Assembly: GCA_030248295.1 (NCBI GenBank)
Contig: JASANH010001141.1
Coordinates: 62,001-126,000, forward strand
Reading direction: 5' to 3'
DNA length: 64,000 nucleotides
DNA from: Mesodorylaimus sp. YZB2_4
Taxonomy: Eukaryota; Nematoda; Enoplea; Dorylaimida; Dorylaimidae
Below, piece by piece: positions 1-10,213 of this stretch. The translations under genes were made by a program, and so were the position numbers. The notes beneath the pieces were generated by a model. It ran no database searches. It had not been told where the DNA came from and was given only the letters and a program-made list of their open reading frames with translations. Positions within the stretch are counted from its first letter, which is position 1; each line of letters opens with the position of its first letter.

Positions 1-768
1 ATGAGCCCGCTGACATCACAGGTGATGAACGTGTGGTCTAATTTTTTCACATGTGATCCAAATACCTTTAAGCGCATGTTCTTACGAGGACCTGCTGCCC
101 CACATGACGCCCATGTCGTCTTACATCAAAGCCACGTGCGCTGATTTCTGCTCCCACCTTGGATATTGAGGGATATCAGTCCCATATTGGCTTATAATAG
201 GGGTCTGCAGGACAGGGAATCTGAACTATCATGGTGATCCTCCGCCGAGGGCAACCTGCCAGCACCAGAGTCGCGATATGATAGGACGAAAAGTCAGCGT
301 CAGAGTCGGTGTCCGACACGTGTTCAAGGACCGGTTTCCAGATCCGCCCGTTTGCCCCATGGACCATTAAGTGGCCCACCAGTTGATCGTACCGTCTGAC
401 TTGTGATTCACCCAGATCCAAGGTGTGCCAGGTCAGCGACCGACTATGCAGTGGCCGCCGATGACCATGGCTCCCACGCCGCGAGCAGGCTTCCTAAGCT
501 GCCGTTCCACGCCAAAATAGAACTGCGGTCTCCCAGTCAGGGTTGCTGGCACAAAGAATGCAGGACAAGTGCCTACCAACTGATGTGGCTCTTTCCGTAA
601 GGGTTATGCATATTTTCATTTGATGACTGCTTGTCTGTGTACCTAAAAAATTCTTTTATAAAACCTTGATTTTATGTCTTTTCAATCAATGAAATGGTGT
701 ACGCTGTGCACACACAAAATTTTCCATCTTGATTCCACTGTGCCACAAGTAAAATTTTCAGAGCAGTT
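1..768. other. No recognisable gene
   Basis: No open frame here shows family motifs or consistent splice signals. The short open frames of 65-81 codons have no recognisable composition. The last bases lie downstream of the 3' end of the minus-strand cysteine-rich gene. Confidence 0.5.
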
Positions 769-1672
769 CTAAATCTCACTCAACTCGTATCTCTTGCATT
801 CTTGGGGCTCTTTGTAAACTGCATTCAAATCTCTGAATAATGCAGTCAACGCTCGCACGATTGTCGTGATTAATTTGTTCTGAACTCGTACAGCTTGGTG
901 ACCACAGGCTTCCTTGATAATAGGGTCGTCGCAGTCGTCGACACAGGATAAGTATCTGATGACAAAAGAATAATGCAGCTAGAAGTAATTTTGAAGCATC
1001 CTTAAAGTGGCATACCTGCATACTATCTCGAAATTTACTGTATTCTGTGTCTTGTTATCATCATAAACCACAAAATTAGGCAGCAGGTTAACGTGGATTG
1101 TGGATTGATTCTTTTCTGATGCTTTATTATCCGAAATTGAGCTCAGTGCTGAATCGAGATCTCCAACTTGATGTAGGCGATCACATTTCTTGTTGCAGGT
1201 GTCGTCGATGATTTTCTTGATTTTGGTAATGCATGTTAGACTGTTCAGCAGCTCTAAAACATGCGTCTGATATTCAGAGATGGGGTGGTAATCCTTGCGC
1301 ATGTGCACTGACCTGGATAATTCTGATCGCCCAAATTACAAATCAAGTTCATGACTGGCAAAAAGTCTTCGACCAGACTTTCCAGTTGCGAAACGGGGCA
1401 TGAATGAAAACAAGGTGCGGCAGGCGCATATGCTCTAAAAATCGAGGAAAAAAGGTTAGTACGATTTAAAAGTGCGTTTCCTGGCCGCCCTACTGGCATA
1501 AAAGTTGAAGTTTAGTTGCGTCGGTGCCATTAGATGCAAAGGTCGCGTCAAGTTGAAGTTCAGTGAGCCGAGTGTTCAGTTGCGTTGCACATGTGCTGAT
1601 GCAATTGTTCGGGTCGTCCAGGGACTTTGTCACGGTTGAACTGTAAAGGAAACAGAGCATTTCGTTGGGCAT
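769..1672 (-). CDS. Cysteine-rich, probably secreted protein (4 exons seen, N-terminus uncertain)
   Basis: I do not recognise the family. Four minus-strand exons join in phase: 1640-1494, 1434-1313, 1253-1016 and 955-769 (TAG at 771-769). Three introns of 59-60 nt have GT/AG ends, including acceptors gatttttag and atgttttag. The product is about 210 residues, mostly helical in character, with spaced cysteine pairs: NCISTC, PCFHSCP, TCNKKC and SCVDDC. Such CxxxC pairs suggest a disulfide-rich extracellular protein, loosely like nematode small secreted cysteine families; that is inference. The 5' end is unclear. An in-frame ATG at 1672-1670 precedes the first exon without a stop, but its peptide is only weakly hydrophobic. 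The pyrimidine-rich tttcctttacag at 1652-1641 looks like an acceptor, so a signal-peptide exon may lie further upstream. Confidence 0.5.
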
Positions 1673-3468
1673 AGACGAATCAGAACCACGAATCCTAGTC
1701 GAACTGCCAAATGGGAGAGGATGCTGTCATGCCATAGAAAACCAAATACGTACGAGTCAGTGCATTGGTCTCAGGGGGAGTTTATGTCGAAAAAGAATAA
1801 TTATGGCATTTTACAGTTGCAATTAAAATGTGGTCGGGCTACGAACTTTTTGAACTTCCCTCGCAAGCGGGGACACGACAGTGCGTTGTGGATGAAATCC
1901 TTGCCCGCTATATCTACTCTTGCTACAGTTTACATGGACAGAACGTGATCTTTGATGACGCACGATAAATAGCGGCTGCGAACTTAACTGATACAATGCT
2001 TTATTTATGACTGATAGAGGCACATGAGGAGTCAATTTTTCCAGCAAATACAGACCCCTATTTTCATTCAATCCGCAATCAGCAACTACATACTGCCAAA
2101 TCAAAAAAGGGAAACAAGCGCTCAAACAGAAGTCCCTGGCAAAAAGTGTGGTCAGACAGATGAAAACGAGCAGCGCTGCAAGTTCTGTGAGTCTCGTTCT
2201 GTCAGAATTTTCTTCACAAATTTTAGGTCACAGCCCACTTTTTCTGACGGGAGACCTTGTAACGTTAAGTTCGTGAAACCGGATGGCTTGCAATCGTGCA
2301 ACTTGTTGTACCAATTCCAGAAGGTATAACACTAGCAATGGCCAATGACCACGCTTTTTTGTGCAACGCGAGTTCGCGTGGACTTGTAACTTGGTCAAAG
2401 CTGGCCACGGGTGTGCGAATTCGCCTTCGACGAGGGGATCAGAAAACATCGCTTACCGTTTTTGTCTCAAGGATGGTTTCACATAGAATAAATTCGGTGC
2501 TAGCGGATCGATAATGGGAGCGGCCAATCGATGAAACTCCACCAAGCTATGCACACTTGAAAAGACTAAATAAGCACGTTGTTAGGGCGAAGAGAACTGC
2601 AAGAAATATTTACAACTATGCTGTATGCACCTGAAAGCCAAAAACCAATCAGTAGTTTCATTTTAGGCCTGCAGTCGGGATTCCTAGTCTTATCGTTTCA
2701 GGTGTGTATACAACAGGTGTCCAGGGATCAAAGAGTAGACAAAGTTTGGTCGACAGCACCACAGCCGTGTCACAACGAATATGAGAAAATCCATCAGTTG
2801 GGTGACCTCAATGCGTCAGAGCGTGCAAAACATTTTATGCGGTCACTCAGAAAGAGGTCGTCGCTCCCTCCAGGCAAAAAACCAGGAACACAGTTCCCAA
2901 AAAGGTGTCATGAGTTTGTAGTCTGATGTTGGAAAAATAACAAAATTTTCGAGCGATCGATGTCATTATAACACAACGAAGTGCACAAAAAACATATATG
3001 CATAGAAAACAAATAAAAAATATTTAATGCTTTGCGAAAAGTATAAAAATTTCGAAGTTGCATGCAAGATGCTGGTGATGTCGGCACAAGCACAGATCTC
3101 ACAGATGGACGTTCGGCGTCGAAAAAGGGGTGGGGGGTCCCTTTTTTTCTGTTCTGAGTTATTCGCTCCAGTACTGTATGTGAGGAAAATTTTGAGTTCT
3201 CACTTTTAGCGGGGATATTTCACGAACCGTGGGCCCTAGAAAAAAATTTTAAAAAGCATTCGATAGCTAATCATCTTGCAATCATTTTGGTATGTCTCAG
3301 ATCATTCCAAGACCAAAGGTTGGGGAGATATGGGTGATGTCGCCCAAGCAACACGTTTTTAAGTATATTTCCATAGGGAGGGGGTGAAAACCATGTTTGA
3401 CTTGCCAAAAACACTCATGGGGTACTTATTACTTACTTCTGCAAGATTCCTGATCAAAAAATTGCTTA
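1673..3468. other. Unassigned stretch with weak coding-like fragments
   Basis: Open frames at 2024-2329 (plus, 101 codons with five cysteines) and 2579-2926 (plus, 115 codons) have some coding flavour. I could not join them through splice sites in a consistent phase, and no family is recognisable. They could be exons of an unknown gene or decayed repeats. Confidence 0.25.
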
Positions 3469-3690
3469 GTGGACTCGTGTATGACACAGTATGTAGATTC
3501 TGTGCTGTCCTCAAGGTTCGGGTTGAAACTTTGTGGTGTCCAGCCCCATAATTTTATTGCGCCAAAAAGAACGTTGAAAATATTTGATTCTGAGATAAAC
3601 ACTACTGATGAGTTTCAAGAAGCTGGAGAAACTGATCTTGTTTTTAAAAGTGCTTATGTGCCATTCGATTTTCTCGAAGAAATGCTGTAG
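3469..3690 (+). CDS. Hypothetical terminal exon or small fragment
   Basis: A 73-codon open frame ends in TAG at 3688-3690. Its second half is acidic with a protein-like composition (for example KIFDSEINTTDEF) and ends in PFDFLEEML. A possible acceptor, attgcttag, lies at its 5' edge, so it could be the last exon of an unseen gene. No upstream partner exon or known domain was found. It could equally be chance. Confidence 0.2.
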   Translation: MDSCMTQYVDSVLSSRFGLKLCGVQPHNFIAPKRTLKIFDSEINTTDEFQEAGETDLVFKSAYVPFDFLEEML

Positions 3691-4668
3691 CTGGAAAGGT
3701 GCCGTTCAGAAAAAGCGTGATGCTTCCTCTGTCTGACCTATTGTGATTACAGTTCGTTTATACCGCAAGTGTTTCTTTGTGAAAGGGTTTATTGACGGCG
3801 TTTGGCTAAAGATAAGTGATGAGGGTTTTGCGGAGCCCGCGCCCATGTGCGAAGGGATTTGCTGTGAGCGTCTGGCCACCCAAATTCCATGACAGCACTG
3901 GAGCGAGCTCAGCAGCCGTGATGGCCGGGGCCTTATACTTGACGCTAGCGCTTACCTTAGGAATAGAGACTACGTCTATAGGCTGGGAGGGGACCGTATG
4001 TTTTGTGTGTGAGCCTTATGGAAACCATATAGAAGGAAAGTTGTACCGTACCCTGTCGGATGCAAAATTTAGCTATAACACGCGTGAATATGCTGACATG
4101 TTTTCGATGAGGCGGCTCTCGTTGATTCTTATAGCCGTGAAAGCGTTAGGAAGGACGTTTAGGAGATCGATGGATTGATGTCATCTGATTGAGCTAATTG
4201 TAAAATCTGTTTGATCAGTTATCATTTGCCTAATCAGTTATTTTGCAACTTTCGATTATTCGGGTGAGTTCTTATAAAAAGTTTTCGGAGAAATGGGTGT
4301 GAAGTGATCTACGAAATTCTGCAGAATGTAGGAAATGTTTGTTGGTGATTTTACTTATGTGTCAGTATATGCCGAACTTTTGAATTTTTTTGTCAAAAGC
4401 CGAGATGGTTGAAGGACAATTTCAAGCGGAAATGAAATTATAGGTGTTGCGGGCGGGCTTTTTTAACCCTTAGTTGGTCTATTTTTTGGGTCCACAGACC
4501 CAATTACGGCGGTTGGAACAAAGACCAGTTCTTCGTTAGACGCTGAAGGTGAACATAAAACCGGTTTTCACAAGGAAGAGACGCACACGGCTCCTGTTTC
4601 CACACGGACCAACTAAGGGATTGGGGAAACTTTTACTAGAAACCTGCCGATATAGCAAGACCCCCATT
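3691..4668. other. No recognisable gene
   Basis: A 120-codon open frame (3816-4178, plus) has no recognisable motif, and I treat it as chance. Nothing else stands out before the inverted-repeat element. Confidence 0.4.
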
Positions 4669-5314
4669 AAAAAAGGTCCATGAAATGGACCAAGGCCTAG
4701 GTGCTTAGGAATAAAGAACACAAAGCTGCCACCAAAAAACCGTGCGAAAAATTTCCCCTCTCCACGCCCTTCTCTATTCCTAAGCCCTGACAAATGATAG
4801 CATTGTGCGTAGCTGCGGGAATGCTGGAGCTTCGTGGGATCTGCTGGAGCCACTGCAGCTAAGTTCTATAACGTGAAAAAGCCATCGCACGCCAAAGCTT
4901 GCTATTTAACACAATGGCTGTGCGACACAGTCGTCATACTGTATGCGCAGTTGGCATTGTAATGATTGACCTGTAGCTTGCAATCATAACATGCCTAGCG
5001 TTGGGTGACAACGGACTGCCCATAATCGAATGCACAGTTTACTTAAACAGCGAGCAAAATACTGTACCTCTACTGGACCAAACGCATAACGCCGAAATGT
5101 CATGACTGGGACCATGCAATCAATGCAGCAAATGCTTCTTTGCATTACGAGTCGGCATGCTATGTATTGCACGCTATACCTAAACGCGAGCGCATGTCAG
5201 AACAGAATAGAGAAGGGCGTGGGGAGGAGAAATTTTTTGGACGGGTTTTGGTGGCAGCTTTGTGTTCTCTATTCCTAAGCACCTAGGCCTTGGTCCATTT
5301 TATGGACCTTTTTA
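4669..5314. mobile_element. Foldback/MITE-like element with ~115 bp inverted ends
   Basis: The segment 4669-4784 reappears as its reverse complement at 5203-5314 with high similarity. Each outer end carries a small palindrome (aaggtccat...atggacctt) followed by the shared block caaggcctaggtgcttagga. The roughly 420 bp between the arms holds no coding sequence. The resemblance may continue weakly outward on both sides (ttaatggggg / ttagtgggg). I could not define a target-site duplication. It looks like a non-autonomous DNA transposon or foldback element. It ends about 40 bp from the tRNA-Leu gene. Confidence 0.65.
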
Positions 5315-5355
5315 GTGGGGTTTGCCGGTAGAGAGCGAAAAAAAAAGAAAAGATC

Positions 5356-5438
5356 TACCGGGAGTGGGGCTTGAACCCACGCGGAATTACTTCCATTGGA
5401 TCTTAAGTCCAACGCCTTAACCACTCGGCCATCCCGGT
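5356..5438 (-). tRNA. tRNA-Leu(UAA)
   Basis: Read on the minus strand, the sequence folds as a class II tRNA. The acceptor stem pairs ACCGGGA with TCCCGGT, with discriminator A. The D region is TGGCCGAGTGGTTAAGG (A box). The anticodon stem is TTGGA/TCCAA around loop CTTAAGA, giving anticodon TAA. A long variable arm follows, then GGGTTCAAGCCCC (B box). No intron is present. The length is 83 nt without CCA. All conserved class II leucine features are intact, so it is likely functional. Confidence 0.95.
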
Positions 5439-5674
5439 GCAGATAGATGTTGTTTTCTCCATTTTATTCCCATCCGCTAGACATCTCACTTAAAAATTCC
5501 ATTCTTGAAACCATATCTGTTCTGCGAGACCGGCGGCTGTCTTGGACTGGCTCAAGTCAAGGATTTACGTTCAGCGGAGGCAACCTCTCGGCCATCCCGG
5601 CTGCGCACAACTATTCAGACAGTGCAATCGTCGTGGGTCGGCTATTCCTTGTTGGGCAAGAAAACCAACCCATC

Positions 5675-6349
5675 CACGGATACACTATTACAGGATGCAG
5701 GGCAGCCATAGGCGCCGTTGTGCAAGGTCGTCCGCGCGACTTTCGCAAAGCGTGAAATAGCCCAAGTGAATTTTCGGACTCTAGTTGGCCAACTCTTAAC
5801 TAATTCGAGTAAATGCAACATCAACTGAAAGAGCGAGAAATGTTTGCTTGGAATCAGTCATGGTGAGTTCGATTCCTCTTATTTTACTGTTTGTGTGTTC
5901 CAGTCAAAGAGCAACTGCCGAATTAGTGACCAAGAAATTTTGAAGGGTGAATGGCCTAAGTTTTTTGGTAATTCATAGGGCCTAAAACCAGATGTGATCA
6001 GATTCAGTAGGGTCTTAGCCTTTTGCTAAAGCTTGCGGACCGAAATAATCTACATCAGTTACTTTTTGCCATCAATTTCTCTGTTTACCTATCTGAAACA
6101 TATCCTAATACTGTGCATCGACTGGAAATTATAGGTAAACATTATTTTGCGGTTTCGCTTTAAAAATTTAGGCATTACGTGTTTTCCAGTCAGATCGGCG
6201 CGACGCAGAGCAATTCTGATTTTGTTGGAAATTCGTCGACTAGCGTCCAAGAATTCACTTTACGCCTTTTCGCGTTTTCGGGTGAGTCGCGCGGACGACC
6301 TCGCACAACGGTGTCTATGGCTGCCCTATCCTGCAAAAGTGTATCCGTG
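5675..6349. mobile_element. Inverted-repeat element with ~115 bp arms
   Basis: Left arm 5675-5790 and right arm 6233-6349 are reverse complements at roughly three-quarters identity by eye. They share blocks such as cggatacac, gggcagccata and ggtcgtccgcgcgact. The interior of about 440 bp has no gene. The outer ends begin cacggatacac. No clear target-site duplication is visible. This is probably a non-autonomous DNA element, or two opposed copies of one repeat. Confidence 0.6.
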
Positions 6350-6372
6350 ATTTCGTTTCGTGATAATTGCAT

Positions 6373-6446
6373 CATGGCTATACTATTCACATATACCACC
6401 ATACATGTGATCATCATATATGTGAATCACATATAGTATAGCCATG
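6373..6446. repeat. Short palindrome/hairpin
   Basis: The ends catggctatactat and atagtatagccatg are exact inverted copies. Pairing continues inward (tcacatata with tatatgtga) apart from a small bulge. The result is a hairpin of about 74 nt. A second small palindrome, catggctattatagccatg, follows directly. Confidence 0.6.
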
Positions 6447-7178
6447 AATTGCATTCCCCATGGCTATTATAGCCATGGCATTCCCTGCAACACTGGCCGA
6501 AGGGACACAGAGATGTCTGCTAGCGGCGGACGAGAGCGATCGCGACGACCGTGTTGTACGTCTGCCTTTCGGCCGAGGTGGTGAAGTTATTGGGCATGGT
6601 GCGTGGCTTTTAAATTTTCGGCATTACTAGTAAAAAATCGATATACAAATACATTACCTATGCGGCTCGTTGATTGTGGGTGGAGGAATATTATAGGTGA
6701 ATGCGTAAAAAAACAGGCATTGAGCAGTAAAAGCGCTGTTGGCCAGTTGTTTTTATCCCTAGTTCTACTTGCAGTCTCAATCTCGGGCCTAAGGGTTACC
6801 TTAGGCTTAGTCTATCTTGGATATTGCGCATAAAATGCGTTAAACTGAAAAAGGCGCTAGTTGCAGATGCTTGCAAACTTGTGGCTTACACGAAGAGAGT
6901 CTTTGCGACTGATTTGAGGCTTGGGCTTAGGTTAATTTTTGGCTCGAAAATGCTAGGTTATTTTGTGAGTGAAGACACCCGCTGGCCGTTACATAAGTAA
7001 GATTCCTCACATTCTTGTAAGGTGTAGTACCCACTCAAAAACCTACTCCCTGGTAACACTGGTTGAGTTTTACCCTGAGCTGACACTTATCCTAATCTAA
7101 CCCTATTGTAACAATATTTTTGAAAGAATACCGACTTAGAGTGTAAGAGTACCTGGTGAAAGACGATTCGTTTTTCAG
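6447..7178. other. Intergenic, no gene seen
   Basis: No supported gene is present. The last bases (cgtttttcag directly before the JMJD4 ATG) form a strong splice-acceptor-like sequence. Confidence 0.4.
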
Positions 7179-10100
7179 ATGGACTCGATCGACAGATTAG
7201 ATGCCCGCGCGACGACCTATATCGATTGGTTCTGCAATTACCTCCTACCCAATAAACCTTGCATTTTTACGAGCGATATCACTCTAAAATGGAGATGTTA
7301 TCAAGACTGGAGAAAATACGATGGCACGCCTGATGTTGACTTTCTGATCAGCCACTTTGGTAAGGCCCGCATCTACATCTACCAGTACGGATATCTCAGG
7401 GACTCCAAAAAGTATGAGGAATCGAAACTTAGATTTTTAAAGCGCTTCGGTCTGGGCATTTTTGTTAGACGACCAACAAATGATTGGAACCATTGCGAAA
7501 AGAAAACAAAAGGTGGGCGCACAAAGTGGATCTGCAGATGCTTGTGCTTCAGAATCCATAAATATAGTGGGATGCATTCCCTACTCACAGTTGATGTCAC
7601 ATAACCCACGCTAATTGTCCCCGTAACACAATGTTTTCGATGGAGAAAAGTGTAAAGGTGAGAAGGAATTCAGTTTTCTCACGGAATTCTCTCATTGAAG
7701 GAATTCCGTGTATTGTCAAATGATTTTTAGAGTAAAATCTTCTGTAGAATTTGCATGCCAAAATGTGTTGCAAATCTTTTGTTTCTCCCTCAAATAGTCC
7801 CCCTAAAGAATTCTCTCGCCTCGGGCCCATTTGAAATGATAATATTCCCAGGATATTATTAGAGGATTTACGAGTACTCTGTGACTTCCATCCCCCATCC
7901 AGGGTAGACTTTTCTTTGAAGGCGACGCAACCGTGCCAGTAGTTGATATGCGCGGGCACAGCGAGTACGAATCTCAGGTGCAATCAGAAATGAAAATGAA
8001 AGAATTTCTCGTGGAAAATTTTTCACAAACTCAAGTCAACGGAAATGGCCTTTATCTGAAGGATTGGCATTTTAGAAAGTGAGTGCGATATGTTTTTGTT
8101 TGTCGCACAGGGGTACTGTATCTCCAACAGCGTGGCTGTGCTTTTAGAGTGTTCCCAGATTATAACGCTTATCAAGTGCCAAAATTTTTCGAAAATGATT
8201 GGATGAACGAATATTGGGATTTTAAAAATGATGCTGTGGAAAGTGATTATCGATTTGTGTATATCGGTGATGAGAGCACTTGGTAAGCCGTTGTTGGCAC
8301 GCACTGTTTTTGTTACGGATTAAGCTTGAGCGGGAACTGCCACCCAATTTGGGAATCAACCCCTGCAAGGTGTGCCCCCGTAAATGACAAATGGGGCACA
8401 GTGAGATAGATGAATGTGGTTATCACCATCCATTCCTAACACATCAAGTCCTGTAAAGAATAAAGAAGCTGCTGAATTTTGAAGTATCTCTAAAGTCACT
8501 TACAATCTCTAAAAATCTTCATGACCTACGATTTGGTCAGTTGAAAGGCATGCAGGCATGTGAATGTGGCCGCAATAAAGGTCTTTTTCACCTGAGAAAG
8601 TGGCTGCTATCTGATGCTGTTAAACACTCCCCCCCCCCCCCCCACTAGTGATTTCGGTTAGGACGAATAGTTTTCATAATTTCAGAGGTCGAAAAAAAGG
8701 TGACCCGAGATTGGTTCTGCTGGGATGGGAAACTTAGAAATTATTGTTTTAAGCCACTTGAGGAATTCCATGAAAGATAAAAGTGCTGTTTGCTTAGCGT
8801 GTTTGCTAATCACAGAAATCAGATTATCGTCACGAACTATTCAGGGTTTTTCTGCTGTGATACGATGAAACAATTTCTGAAATGTGACTTGGGAAGCATT
8901 CACAGGTCAAGAAAATTCTTACAAACAGTTCTAGCTACTTTTTAAAATCAATGCGGCCAACCTGATTTCGTGTGTACAGTATGTGTAGCCCCCCTCCCCC
9001 AATGAGCATAAGCGTTTCGTGATGTGGTAAAACACAAAAATGAACATGAACCCATACGTTTTTCAAATAAGTAAGCCCTCCTCCACCCCTCATTCCATGA
9101 ATTTCTCCGCACTCGTCAAATCCACGGATGCACAGTTTCCGTGCTCAAATGTATCCTTCGTTTCAGGACACCATTTCATGCGGATGTTTTCCGATCTCAC
9201 AGCTGGTCGGCTAATATTTGCGGTCAAAAACGGTGGTTGTTGGTTCGACCTGGCATCGAAACAGAAATCTACAGTCATTGGAAAAATATGCCCAAAAAAG
9301 ACGGTTCTGGTGCTTCCTTGAACGATATTCGAGATGTCTTGAGAGAACATTCAAATTTTTGCAACAGCGGTGACGTCTTGGATGTTGTCCAGAATCCTGG
9401 CGAGGTTATCTTCGTTCCGTCGAATTGGCATCATCAAGTGCACAATCTGGTATGCTTAGCTTACTGTAGTTCGCAGATTATAACCAGGAATATGACTAGG
9501 TACTGTGGATTTCAAGCGTACGCTGCTTGATTGAATAGTGTCATGCAGGAAATGAATAGTAATCACATTTTCTGCTTCAAGGGTTCAGTAATTTCAATTA
9601 ATCACAACTGGTGCAATGGGGCCAATATTGGGCGCGTGTGGCATTACCTAAGGGAAAGATTGGACCAAGTAAAAAAGGAATTGGCCGATTGTCGTCCTCT
9701 TAACAATGATGACGAAGAGTGGTGTCAGCAATGTCAAGTAAGAGAATACTTCTGCAACAAAAGGTGTGTACTTTGCAAGTTGTGATATATTTTATTTAGC
9801 TGGTCTTAAAATGCGATGTCGGATTGGATTTTGCTGAACTTCTGACCATGCTAAATTTGATTATTGACAACCGCTTGCATAAATTGGCCACGCAAGACGC
9901 TAGTTCTGGGATTTCGAGGAGCCTAGTTAATTGCGTGATTTGTTCCAAGGTTATTGCGTTGTGTGAAAGGACGTCAGAATGCACTGATTGGATAAACCGG
10001 CACTTGAAAGAGAATTGCAAATGCAAGTCCATCTCGACCAAATGCAATGTTTGCCGCGGGTTCTTTGCCGTTTTCGATTTGATTGCAGCTAGACACATTA

Positions 10101-10213
10101 TGGAGAAGATCCTGTCGAGTGATGATGCTGTTCTTCTGCCTAGTTTGACTTTGCATTGGAAAACACGTGTTGACGACATTGACAATAAGATGCATTGTTT
10201 TTTTTGTAAATGA
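7179..10213 (+). CDS. JMJD4: JmjC-domain 2-oxoglutarate oxygenase JMJD4
   Basis: Six exons join in phase: 7179-7359, 7922-8078, 8148-8282, 9167-9449, 9582-9737 and 9800-10213. They give 441 residues, close to animal JMJD4. In known animals JMJD4 is an Fe(II)/2-oxoglutarate lysyl hydroxylase acting on translation termination factor eRF1. Family landmarks are all present: NYLLPNKPCIF near the N-terminus, LYLKDWH, DYRFVYIGDESTW, then TPFHADVFRSHSWS with the iron ligands H162 and D164, CGQKRWLL, VFVPSNWHHQVHNL, and ISINHNW with the third iron ligand H260. The catalytic core is therefore intact. The C-terminal 130 residues are less conserved and carry several cysteines. The start ATG directly follows tttttcag, so a 5'UTR intron or trans-splice site may lie immediately upstream. 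Introns range from 62 to 884 nt. Confidence 0.93.

Noticed and set aside
2024-2329. Cysteine-bearing frame as an exon pair with a 40-nt intron
   Set aside because: The putative intron does not keep the reading phase and is shorter than any supported intron here.
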